Part shown: piece by piece, positions 1 to 6,207 of the stretch
Layout of the letters: every line of letters starts with the position of its first letter
How positions within the stretch are numbered: the stretch's first letter is position 1
Assembly: GCA_021779695.1 (NCBI GenBank)
Contig: JAJYAE010000267.1
Coordinates: 1-6,207, forward strand
Reading direction: 5' to 3'
Length of the DNA stretch: 6,207 bases
Source of the DNA: Acidobacteriota bacterium
GTDB taxonomy: Bacteria > Acidobacteriota > Terriglobia > Terriglobales > Acidobacteriaceae
Position numbers and translations under genes: made by a program
The notes under the pieces: model-generated
Told to the model about the DNA's origin: nothing
The model's input: only the letters and a program-made list of their open reading frames with translations
The model's database searches: none

Positions 1-570
1 TTCGCGTTCAGCGGTGCTGTAGTCCTTATTCTTTTCTGCGATGCGACCGCGGAGTTCGTGTGCGCGCGCTGGGGCGATCTGGTCGAGCTGATTGGCAATT
101 TCGTATGCTTTGCTGTCGCCACCGCCAACGATGGCCGGAGCCTCATAGTCGAACTCGCCGAGGTCCGCGAGAGCTTCGACGCTATGTGGATCGAGGCGAA
201 CCGCATTCTGAAACTCATCGCGAACGCGCTTCCCGAGAGAGTACGCGCTGAAGAACGAAGCGCGGCCGGCGACTTCGCCGAGGGCGCGACCGAGCCAGAG
301 GTGATAGAGAGACTTGCTGCCATCCATCTGAACGGCCGATTGGCAGGCGGAAACGGCGGCGCTCCACTGCTGAAGGGTCATTTGGACGCGGCAGCGCAGG
401 TTCTGGCTCTCCGCCGAGGAGGGCAGCGCATCGAGAATAGACAGCGCGCGGTCTGCCTCGCCGGCCTGCAAGGCTGCGTGGGCCTGGGCGAGCGTGGATT
501 GAGGAGCCGCTGCCTGAGCCGATGCGAAGAGCAGGGAGCCGAGTGCGACCTGCGACAACAGCAGCCTCAT
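1..570 (-). CDS. Exported TPR-repeat protein, C-terminus beyond the window
   Basis: Reading the minus strand from the ATG at 570 gives 190 uninterrupted codons to the left edge, so the gene is partial. Residues 1-22 look like a signal peptide: Arg2, a hydrophobic stretch LLLSQVALGSLLFA, then an ASAQA-type cleavage region, so the protein is probably periplasmic. The rest is helical with TPR-like pairs at about 25-50, 54-84, 85-130 and 131-167, including AVRLDPHSVEALADLGEF, a typical TPR turn followed by the next helix. The block YHLWLGRALGEVA and the glycine patch VGGGDSKA (148-155) recall a recurrent TPR family of soil bacteria, as I remember it. The start overlaps the stop of the upstream adaptor gene (ATGA), and AAGG lies 7 bases upstream (578-581), so translational coupling is likely. 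TPRs mediate protein-protein contacts. A role with the neighbouring export system is inferred from position only. Confidence 0.85.
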   Translation of the reverse strand, partial: MRLLLSQVALGSLLFASAQAAAPQSTLAQAHAALQAGEADRALSILDALPSSAESQNLRCRVQMTLQQWSAAVSACQSAVQMDGSKSLYHLWLGRALGEVAGRASFFSAYSLGKRVRDEFQNAVRLDPHSVEALADLGEFDYEAPAIVGGGDSKAYEIANQLDQIAPARAHELRGRIAEKNKDYSTAERE

Positions 571-1805
571 TGCACGACCTTGATGGGCAGGCCCTCCTGA
601 AGCGGCTGCCCGGCGATGGTGCCTGTGGCGACCTGATCGCCCTCCTTGAGGCCGGAGAGTATGGCGATCTGGGTCAGGTTCGGGATGCCGGTCACGACAT
701 GCGTCCTGACGAGTTCTCCATCTACGAGACGATAGACATAAGGCTTGCCGCCCTCAGAAAAGAGAGCCTCGCGCGGAATGCTGAGGACATCCGCCTGACT
801 CGAGGTGGTGACAGTGACCGTGACGTTGGTGTCGGGAAGGAGGCCACCATCGGGGCCGTCGATGGCGATGAGGACCTCCCCTACGGTGCGTGTGCCGTAG
901 GTGATGACCGTGACGGGGGTGCGCTCGATATGGCCATGCCAGACCTTGTCGGGCTTGGCATCCCATTTGATGACGATGGGCTGGCCAACGGCGAGGCGGC
1001 CGATCTCAGGCTCATCGAAGTAGGCACGCACGCGCTCGTCGCGGAGATCAGCAACCTGCGCGAGGAGCGCACCCTGCTGAACAAACTCAGTGCGCCCGCA
1101 GTTAACGGTATAGACAGTGCCTGCGATGGGGGCGACGACATTGGTCTGAGCAAGGACCTGCTGCGCAGCGGCGAGATTGGCCTCCGCATCCGCGACCGCT
1201 GCCCTGGCGCGGGCAATATCGGCCGGAGCGTAACGATTGGCCGCCGACTGCTGGGAGGCCTGAAACGCATTCTGAAGGGCGAGGAGACGCTGACGTGCGG
1301 CATCGACCTCTCCCGCGGATGCGGCGCCCGTAGCCTGAAGCTTGATGAGGGCGTCGAGATCGTGTTGAGCCTGATCGCGATCGATGCGGGCGCGCTCGAT
1401 TTCAGCGGCAGTGGCCTGACGCTGTGCGAGGGTGCCGTTCTGACTGGCGGCTTCGAAAGCTGCCTGGGCAGTTTTGAGTCCGCTTTCGGCTGTTGCCACC
1501 CGGGCACGGGCGTCCACGTCGTCCAGCTGCATCAAGAGCTTGCCGGCAGGAACGAGATCTCCTGGCTGCACATAGACTGCTTTGACGGAGGTGGCGATTG
1601 GACTATGCAACTCAAAGTTTGCGCGGGGCTCTACGCGCCCGTTGGTGCTGACGGTGCTGGAGAGGGACTGGCGCTCTACGGATGCAACCCGGATGGTGAG
1701 ACGCTCGCGGGTGAGACTGCGGACGGAAAAGAAGACGATCACCAGGAGAGCGACGGAGCCAAGCCAAAGCCAGCGCCTGTCCATTTGCTTTCTTGCTTCA
1801 GCCAT
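567..1805 (-). CDS. Membrane-anchored HlyD/MacA-type periplasmic adaptor (membrane fusion protein)
   Basis: This 412-residue protein has the full adaptor architecture. A short basic N-terminus and one membrane segment (about 12-28) anchor it in the inner membrane, with no lipobox cysteine. The first half of the lipoyl/barrel-sandwich domain is at about 62-98 (VYVQPGDLVPAGKLLMQLDD). An alanine/glutamine-rich alpha-hairpin coiled coil follows at about 100-222, then the second lipoyl half at about 222-253 (VVAPIAGTVYTVNCGR). A beta-barrel at about 258-340 and a membrane-proximal domain beginning near IPREAL (343-348) complete it. Such proteins link an inner-membrane pump, ABC (MacB-like) or RND, to a TolC-type outer-membrane channel. 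The coiled coil is long, as in MacA-like or RND adaptors, but pump type cannot be read from this protein alone. It is the first gene of a leftward unit and is translationally coupled to the TPR gene. Met8 (1784) is an alternative start; the ATG at 1805 keeps a short cytoplasmic tail before the membrane segment. Confidence 0.92.
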   Translation of the reverse strand: MAEARKQMDRRWLWLGSVALLVIVFFSVRSLTRERLTIRVASVERQSLSSTVSTNGRVEPRANFELHSPIATSVKAVYVQPGDLVPAGKLLMQLDDVDARARVATAESGLKTAQAAFEAASQNGTLAQRQATAAEIERARIDRDQAQHDLDALIKLQATGAASAGEVDAARQRLLALQNAFQASQQSAANRYAPADIARARAAVADAEANLAAAQQVLAQTNVVAPIAGTVYTVNCGRTEFVQQGALLAQVADLRDERVRAYFDEPEIGRLAVGQPIVIKWDAKPDKVWHGHIERTPVTVITYGTRTVGEVLIAIDGPDGGLLPDTNVTVTVTTSSQADVLSIPREALFSEGGKPYVYRLVDGELVRTHVVTGIPNLTQIAILSGLKEGDQVATGTIAGQPLQEGLPIKVVQ

Positions 1806-1821
1806 TCGATTAACCTGAGTC

Positions 1822-1827
1822 AGTATA
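1822..1827 (-). promoter_or_regulatory. Candidate -10 box for the adaptor-TPR operon
   Basis: On the minus strand these bases read TATACT, five of six matches to the sigma-70 -10 consensus. The box lies 16 bases upstream of the adaptor ATG, so the leader would be only about 10 nt. The -35 region at usual spacing (1845-1850, TTCTGG on the minus strand) is a poor match, so the promoter is weak, activator-dependent or mis-assigned. Confidence 0.4.
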
Positions 1828-1879
1828 TAGGACGCGCAACATCTCCAGAAGAATCAGGAAAATCCGTGAAGAATAGGTT

Positions 1880-1909
1880 CTGGCAGCGAGGCACAGGCCC
1901 TCGTACAAT
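1880..1909 (+). promoter_or_regulatory. Candidate queF promoter, placed for a leaderless transcript
   Basis: TACAAT at 1904-1909 matches five of six bases of the -10 consensus. CTGGCA at 1880-1885 matches four of six of the -35, with an 18-bp spacer. Only CGACTT separates the -10 from the queF ATG, which puts the expected transcription start on or next to the A of the start codon. No Shine-Dalgarno-like purine tract lies in the 20 bases before the ATG, which fits a leaderless mRNA. The spacer also holds a short inverted repeat, CGAGG (1887-1891) and CCTCG (1899-1903). This may be an operator or chance. Confidence 0.5.
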
Positions 1910-1915
1910 CGACTT

Positions 1916-2314
1916 ATGGCACAAGAACCACGTTATACAGACGACCACGCAAAGGCGGGTCTGGATTTTGCTTTTCCGGCAATCGAGACCTGGCAGAACC
2001 AGTTTCCAGGATATGAGATCGAAATTGACGATCCGGAGCTTACATCGGTGTGCCCGAAGACCGGGCTGCCGGACTTCGGGGTCTTGAAGATCCGGTACAT
2101 GCCGCGGCAACGCTGCCTGGAGCTGAAGTCGCTGAAGGAATATCTATTCAGTTACCGAAATCTGGGAATTTTTCAAGAGAATATTGTGAACCGGGTGCTG
2201 GAGGATGTGGTGAAGGCATGCGACCCGGTGTGGGCCGTGGTGATGGGAGACTTCCGGCCACGAGGTGGGATCGCGACCAGGGTGGAAGCGCGCTGGCCGC
2301 GTCCGAAGGAATAG
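1916..2314 (+). CDS. queF: NADPH-dependent 7-cyano-7-deazaguanine (preQ0) reductase QueF
   Basis: QueF reduces the nitrile of preQ0 to the primary amine of preQ1 with two NADPH, a cytoplasmic step in making the modified tRNA wobble base queuosine. The 132-residue product is the short single-domain (B. subtilis-type) form. The nucleophile region SVCPKTGLPDFG carries Cys46 and Asp53, seven apart as in the family (Cys55/Asp62 in B. subtilis). Glu88 follows at the expected distance and would bind the substrate base. The QueF signature appears as ELKSLKEY (69-76), followed by LFSYRNLGIFQENIVNRVL. The family tunnel-fold length and C-terminal DFRPRGGI region are intact, so the enzyme should be active. 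Other queuosine genes (queC, queD, queE, tgt) are not in the window. The ATG at 1916 is favoured by alignment of the N-terminus and by the promoter just upstream, although no ribosome binding site is visible. Confidence 0.97.
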   Translation: MAQEPRYTDDHAKAGLDFAFPAIETWQNQFPGYEIEIDDPELTSVCPKTGLPDFGVLKIRYMPRQRCLELKSLKEYLFSYRNLGIFQENIVNRVLEDVVKACDPVWAVVMGDFRPRGGIATRVEARWPRPKE

Positions 2315-2381
2315 TGCGCGAGGGTCCGGCATGCGTTTTGTCGGCAAGGATGGATTCCGAGGCGCGCTTGGAATTGATTTC

Positions 2382-2386
2382 AGGAG
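2382..2386 (+). promoter_or_regulatory. Ribosome binding site that fixes the TTG start of the MFS gene
   Basis: AGGAG sits 6 bases before the TTG at 2393, ideal Shine-Dalgarno spacing. The first in-frame ATG codons fall well inside the transmembrane domain, so this site decides in favour of a TTG start. Confidence 0.8.
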
Positions 2387-2392
2387 CCTGCA

Positions 2393-3637
2393 TTGACGAC
2401 GAAGACGGACGTTGCGCCGCGCACTGTGCCTTTGCCAGCCGTTGGCACCTTCGTCCTGCTGCTGGTGCTGAATCTGCTGAATTATATTGACCGCTACATT
2501 TTGCCGGGAGCGCAGCCGCTGATCCAGCGGGAGTTTCACGCGACGGACCATGCGATGGGCGCGCTGACGACGGCGCTTTTTGTGACCTACATGGTGGTGG
2601 CACCGCTGACGGGTTGGCTGGGCGACCGGTATTCGCGCAAGCCACTGATTATTGGCGGGGCGGTGGTGTGGAGTCTGGCGACGCTTGCGACTGCATGGGT
2701 ACACAGCTACTGGACGCTGTATGTGCGGCATGCGCTGGTAGGCGTGGGCGAGGCGACATTTGGGATTTTTGCGCCGGCGGTGCTGGCGGATTTCTATCCT
2801 GAGCGGGACCGGAACAAGGTGCTTTCGGTGTTTTATCTGGCGATTCCGGTGGGCGCTGCGCTGGGCTACGTGGCGGGCGGGCAGATGGGTTCGCTGTGGG
2901 GCTGGCGAGCGCCGTTTTTTCTTTGTGCAATTCCGGGCCTGGCGGCAGCAGCACTGTATGGATGGCTCGGACGTGAGCCTGAGCGCGGGTCGAGTGATCA
3001 GCTGATGCCGACGATGGATCGGGCTACTGTGGCGGGCATTCTGCGCAATCCGGCGTTTCTGACGGGGACGTTTGGACTGGCGGCTCTGACCTTCGCGATG
3101 GGCGGGATTTCGGCATGGGTGCCCACGTTTCTGCATCGTGTTGCGGGGCTGAGCGTTGCAAAGGCGGGGACGCTGGTGGGCGCGATCACGGTGGTGGATG
3201 GGATTGCAGGCACGCTGGTGGGTGGATGGCTGGGACAGATCTGGCTGCGGACGAATGACCGCGCACTGTACCTGGTGTCGTTCTGGAGCGTGGCGCTGAC
3301 GCTGCCGTGCGGGATCATGGTCTTTTTTGGGCCGGTGAAGTGGGTGGTGCCCTCGCTGTTCGTAGCGGAGTTCTTTCTATTCCTGAATACGGGGCCGCTG
3401 AACGCCGCGATTGTGAACTCCGTGGCGGCGCCGGTGCGGGCCACGGCGGTATCGATCAATCTGTTCTGCATTCACTTTTTCGGCGACACATTTTCACCGC
3501 AGATCATCGGCGCGGTGTCGGATCGCTCATCGCTTCGGCTGGGGCTGGGCGTGACGTTGATCTCGCTAGTGGTGTCGTGCGTGATTCTGTGGAGCGGCGC
3601 GCGGTTTGCGCCAGCGCTGGAAGAAGAGCGTGTTTGA
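2393..3637 (+). CDS. MFS transporter, Spinster (Spns)-like
   Basis: This is a 414-residue, 12-helix major facilitator protein of normal length. Helix 1 carries LLNYIDRYIL with Asp33-Arg34, typical of the Spinster branch. The helix 2-3 loop has MFS motif A (GWLGDRYSRK, 74-83). Helix 4 shows RHALVGVGEA with Arg112 and Glu120, another Spinster hallmark. Helix 11 has HFFGDTFSPQIIGAVSD (361-377), the family's GD...SP...G..SD pattern. Predicted helices are near 16-38, 53-74, 84-103, 105-130, 143-165, 171-192, 222-244, 256-280, 290-312, 318-341, 346-377 and 383-405, with a cytoplasmic loop of about 193-220 between the halves. Animal Spns proteins move lysolipids or sphingosine-1-phosphate and bacterial homologues are proton-coupled, but the substrate here is unknown. 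The gene begins with TTG behind AGGAG, 78 bp after queF, and may share its transcript. Confidence 0.93.
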   Translation: MTTKTDVAPRTVPLPAVGTFVLLLVLNLLNYIDRYILPGAQPLIQREFHATDHAMGALTTALFVTYMVVAPLTGWLGDRYSRKPLIIGGAVVWSLATLATAWVHSYWTLYVRHALVGVGEATFGIFAPAVLADFYPERDRNKVLSVFYLAIPVGAALGYVAGGQMGSLWGWRAPFFLCAIPGLAAAALYGWLGREPERGSSDQLMPTMDRATVAGILRNPAFLTGTFGLAALTFAMGGISAWVPTFLHRVAGLSVAKAGTLVGAITVVDGIAGTLVGGWLGQIWLRTNDRALYLVSFWSVALTLPCGIMVFFGPVKWVVPSLFVAEFFLFLNTGPLNAAIVNSVAAPVRATAVSINLFCIHFFGDTFSPQIIGAVSDRSSLRLGLGVTLISLVVSCVILWSGARFAPALEEERV

Positions 3638-3700
3638 CCTGATTGAAGTGAGGGTGCGGGGCGCACTGCGCGCGATGAATCGACCAGAGATACTGATGCT

Positions 3701-4909
3701 ATGAGTACGGCACATCTGGCTTGGCAGGCGTTTGAAGGCGTGTGCTGGCTGCTGGCCGCGGCGTGGCTGGTACAGGCTGCGCTGGTGCTGCGCGGCATGC
3801 CGCGACTGCCTGATCTGACGGAGATAGCAAGCACGCTGCCAGAGCTGGAGTGCGGCGCTCGGCCGGATGTGACGGTGGTGGTGCCGGCGAGCAACGAAGA
3901 GGCAACGATTGAGGCGACGCTGCGGTCTCTGCTGGCGTCGGCCGGCGTGCGGCTACAGGTGATTGCAGTGGATGACCGCTCGACGGATGACACCGGCGCG
4001 CGCATGGACCGCGTGGCTGAGGAATGGCAAGCGAGCGGTGGTCTGCACACCCTTGAGGTCATGCATGTGCAGGAACTGGCGCAGGGTTGGCTGGGGAAGC
4101 CGCATGCCATGGCCCTGGCTGCGAAGCGAGCGCAGGCGCCCTGGATTCTGTTCACCGATGGGGATGTGTTCTTCGCACCCAGCGCTTTGCAACTGGCTTT
4201 GCGGCAGGCGCAGGCTGTGCGGGCAGACCATCTGATCCTGGTGCCGACTCTGATCTTGAAAACCGTCGGTGAGCGCGCAATGCTTGCAGCGATGCAGACG
4301 CTGTCGCAATGGACGATCCGCTTGTGGCGTGTATCGAACCCGAAAGCGAAGGATTTTATCGGTGTGGGTGGATTCAATCTGATACGGCGCGCTGCGTATG
4401 AGAAGGTGGGCGGGTTTGATGCGCTACGCATGGAGGTGCTCGATGACCTGCGGCTGGGCTGGACGGTGAAGCGCGCCGGCCTGCGGCAGCATGTCGCGCT
4501 GGGACCATGGCTGGTGCGGATTCGGTGGATTGACGGGGCTCTGGCGGTGGTGAAGCTGGTAGAGAAGAACGGGTTTGCCATTTATCGCTATCGGATTGGA
4601 TTGACGCTGCTGGCATGCGTGGGGCTGGCGCTGCATGTGATCGTTCCGCTGGCGGCTCTGGCGGCAGGCGGTTGGATGATGTTGGCTGGGGTGCTAACGT
4701 ATGCCGGGATTGCAATGGTGTATGAAAGCAACCGTCGCATGACACAGGTGAGCGCATGGCACGCTGTTTTGTTTGCGCCGGCGGTGGCGGTGGTGATCTA
4801 TGCGTTTGTGCGATCGATGGTGCTGACGCTTGCGCGCCGTGGAGTGACGTGGCGGGGGACGCTGTATCCGCTGAGCGAGTTGCGACGTGCGGCGGGACGT
4901 GACTGGTGA
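3701..4909 (+). CDS. Membrane-bound family 2 glycosyltransferase
   Basis: The 402-residue product has an N-terminal membrane segment (about 13-33), a cytoplasmic GT-A domain (about 56-290) and C-terminal membrane helices (about 300-345 and 352-378). Conserved GT2 features are VVVPASNEEATI (59-70), VDDRSTDDT (90-98), the metal-binding DxD as TDGDV (Asp153, Asp155), and the acceptor-side acidic pair in EVLDDLRLG (Asp248-Asp249). Near the QxxRW position it has VRIRW (272-276), lacking the Gln of processive synthases, so single-sugar transfer is more likely than polymer synthesis. GWLGKPHA (129-136) resembles the GW.GK motif of hopanoid- and carotenoid-associated GT2 enzymes (HpnB, CrtQ types), which suggests a lipid acceptor; this is inference. 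The ATG at 3701 has AGAGA about 10 bases upstream. The gene follows the MFS gene by 63 bp and ends 3 bp from a convergent gene. Confidence 0.9.
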   Translation: MSTAHLAWQAFEGVCWLLAAAWLVQAALVLRGMPRLPDLTEIASTLPELECGARPDVTVVVPASNEEATIEATLRSLLASAGVRLQVIAVDDRSTDDTGARMDRVAEEWQASGGLHTLEVMHVQELAQGWLGKPHAMALAAKRAQAPWILFTDGDVFFAPSALQLALRQAQAVRADHLILVPTLILKTVGERAMLAAMQTLSQWTIRLWRVSNPKAKDFIGVGGFNLIRRAAYEKVGGFDALRMEVLDDLRLGWTVKRAGLRQHVALGPWLVRIRWIDGALAVVKLVEKNGFAIYRYRIGLTLLACVGLALHVIVPLAALAAGGWMMLAGVLTYAGIAMVYESNRRMTQVSAWHAVLFAPAVAVVIYAFVRSMVLTLARRGVTWRGTLYPLSELRRAAGRDW

Positions 4910-4912
4910 GGG

Positions 4913-5437
4913 TCACTTGGACGATTTTGGTTGAGTCGGCGGCAAGGGCTCACGGGGCGAATCGGACATGAAAGAGCGTTGGCTCCCGCGGGCGCGCAGA
5001 CTGGGATCGTGGATGGGTGGGCGAGATTGGTCACCCGAGAATCCGTGGAGGAGCAGGGGATTGGGCCGAAATGCGGGCGGGCCGCCGTAAAACTGGCGCA
5101 TGCGGTTGAGCAGGATACCAGCACGGCCGTGCATCGGCTCGACGACGCCGCGGATGTGAACGTCAAGATTGCGGTATTGGCGGAGCTCACCGACCTCTTC
5201 GCGATCCTGCCAGGGATTGATGATGGTGAAGACGCATTTCTCATCTGGCGTGTCGGGCGAGCAGACATCAAGATAGCGCGTGCCGTCGGGCAGTTCGACG
5301 ACGTCATAAACGTGGGCGGTGATGCAAACATCCTTATGGAGAAGCTTCCCCGCCTGGTCTGTGGTGACGCAGGGCTTGACGTGACTGGCGAAGGCAAAGC
5401 TTGAGGTGAGCACGACAAGAAACGCACACGGGCGCAT
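4913..5437 (-). CDS. Small exported protein with an OB-fold-like core, function unknown
   Basis: I cannot name this 174-residue protein. Residues 1-18 form a short signal peptide (hydrophobic FLVVLTSSFAF, AFA-S cleavage site), so the mature protein should be periplasmic or secreted. It has four cysteines after cleavage (23, 38, 59, 68), enough for two disulphides. Residues about 34-118 read as alternating beta-strands (DVCITAHVYDVVEL, TRYLDVCS, KCVFTII, LDVHIRGVVEP, AGILLNRMRQF), the rhythm of an OB-fold. A proline- and basic-rich tail (about 119-174) looks disordered. Coding reality is supported by the signal peptide, the strand pattern and start-to-stop fit between ispG and the convergent gene. 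The ATG at 5437 has only a weak AGG upstream. It reads in the same direction as ispG, 119 bp downstream, but a long hairpin lies between them. The tail may be less conserved than the core. Confidence 0.75.
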   Translation of the reverse strand: MRPCAFLVVLTSSFAFASHVKPCVTTDQAGKLLHKDVCITAHVYDVVELPDGTRYLDVCSPDTPDEKCVFTIINPWQDREEVGELRQYRNLDVHIRGVVEPMHGRAGILLNRMRQFYGGPPAFRPNPLLLHGFSGDQSRPPIHDPSLRARGSQRSFMSDSPREPLPPTQPKSSK

Positions 5438-5488
5438 GTGGAGCCTGATTCCGAAGAAGGAAAGCTAAAGAATGAGGCCAGTGTAGAT

Positions 5489-5530
5489 GCGCCATGCGTC
5501 TTCCGCCAGATTACGGAAGATGCATGGCGC
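5489..5530. repeat. Long near-perfect inverted repeat (hairpin) between ispG and the next gene
   Basis: The left arm at 5489-5505 (GCGCCATGCGTCTTCCG) pairs with the right arm at 5514-5530 (CGGAAGATGCATGGCGC) across an 8-base loop (CCAGATTA). Sixteen of 17 pairs are Watson-Crick. The odd pair is 5498/5521: a G-U wobble in plus-strand RNA, but a C/A mismatch in minus-strand RNA. It begins 26 bp past the ispG stop, where a terminator or 3'-end stabilising hairpin would sit. There is no immediate U-tract on either strand; on the minus strand a T-rich stretch (TTCTTTAGCTTTCC) appears only about 17 bases after the stem. It could be a factor-dependent or non-canonical terminator, an mRNA stabiliser, or one copy of a dispersed palindromic repeat. 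Confidence 0.85.
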
Positions 5531-5556
5531 CGAGCGATCGGTGATTGGAGCTTCGC

Positions 5557-6207
<651 letters not shown>

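Noticed and set aside
58..600. A 180-codon open frame on the plus strand opposite the TPR gene
   Set aside because: The minus strand holds an uninterrupted TPR protein with signal peptide and coupled start. The plus-strand translation has no matching features.
1806..1915. A preQ1 riboswitch upstream of queF
   Set aside because: No preQ1-type stem-loop with the A-rich tail is visible, and the best promoter leaves essentially no leader.
522..2087. A 521-codon open frame on the plus strand across the adaptor gene
   Set aside because: It is antisense to a well-supported adaptor with all expected domains. Its translation has no recognisable domain, and it overlaps the start of queF. Long antisense frames are common in GC-rich genes with biased third positions.
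2144..3136. A 330-codon minus-strand frame over queF and the MFS gene
   Set aside because: The product is Arg/His/Gln-rich and lacks domain features, and it lies opposite two clearly real genes.
3654..3666. Hairpin GTGCG/CGCAC between the MFS and glycosyltransferase genes as a terminator
   Set aside because: The stem is only 5 bp with a 3-base loop and no T-run follows. It is too weak to call.
3472..4581. A 369-codon open frame on the minus strand across the MFS end and the glycosyltransferase
   Set aside because: Its translation is Ser/Arg/Thr/Ala-rich with no domain pattern, while the opposite strand encodes a glycosyltransferase with intact motifs. It is a shadow frame.
5438..5488. A promoter for the OB-like gene just after the hairpin (TACACT on the minus strand)
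   Set aside because: The box matches only four of six bases and no acceptable -35 lies at the right distance, which would fall inside the hairpin arm.

Overview
The window is a gene-dense, GC-rich (roughly 60% by eye) bacterial chromosomal segment with six protein genes, two of them cut by the window edges. Protein style suggests a soil Acidobacteriota bacterium of the Terriglobia type: the TPR protein, the membrane-anchored adaptor and the GT2 glycosyltransferase all resemble paralogues common there. This taxonomic call is an inference from remembered protein style, not a search. I see no tRNA, rRNA, CRISPR array, insertion sequence, integrase or phage gene.

Left third (minus strand, 1-1805): a two-gene unit read leftwards. 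A membrane-anchored HlyD/MacA-type periplasmic adaptor (567-1805) overlaps by four bases (ATGA) with a secreted or periplasmic TPR protein that runs off the left edge (1-570). The transporter that this adaptor would serve is not in the window and probably lies further left in the same operon.

Middle (plus strand, 1916-4909): a 110-bp divergent promoter region separates the adaptor from queF (preQ0 reductase, queuosine pathway). queF is followed by a Spinster-like MFS transporter that starts at TTG behind a clear ribosome binding site, then by a membrane-bound family 2 glycosyltransferase. Gaps of 78 and 62 bp with no obvious terminator allow co-transcription, but the three products share no evident pathway.

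Right third (minus strand, 4913-6207): the C-terminal half of IspG, the iron-sulphur enzyme of the MEP isoprenoid pathway, enters from the right edge. A 119-bp gap follows that contains a long, nearly perfect hairpin (5489-5530). After it comes a small exported, cysteine-containing protein with an OB-fold-like core, ending only 3 bp from the convergent glycosyltransferase gene.

Most of the window is housekeeping or accessory metabolism of known families, and I do not see a convincing undescribed multi-gene system. The best second-look items are the ispG-downstream hairpin, the apparently leaderless queF promoter, the unnamed exported OB-like protein, and the Spinster-type MFS gene between queF and the glycosyltransferase.
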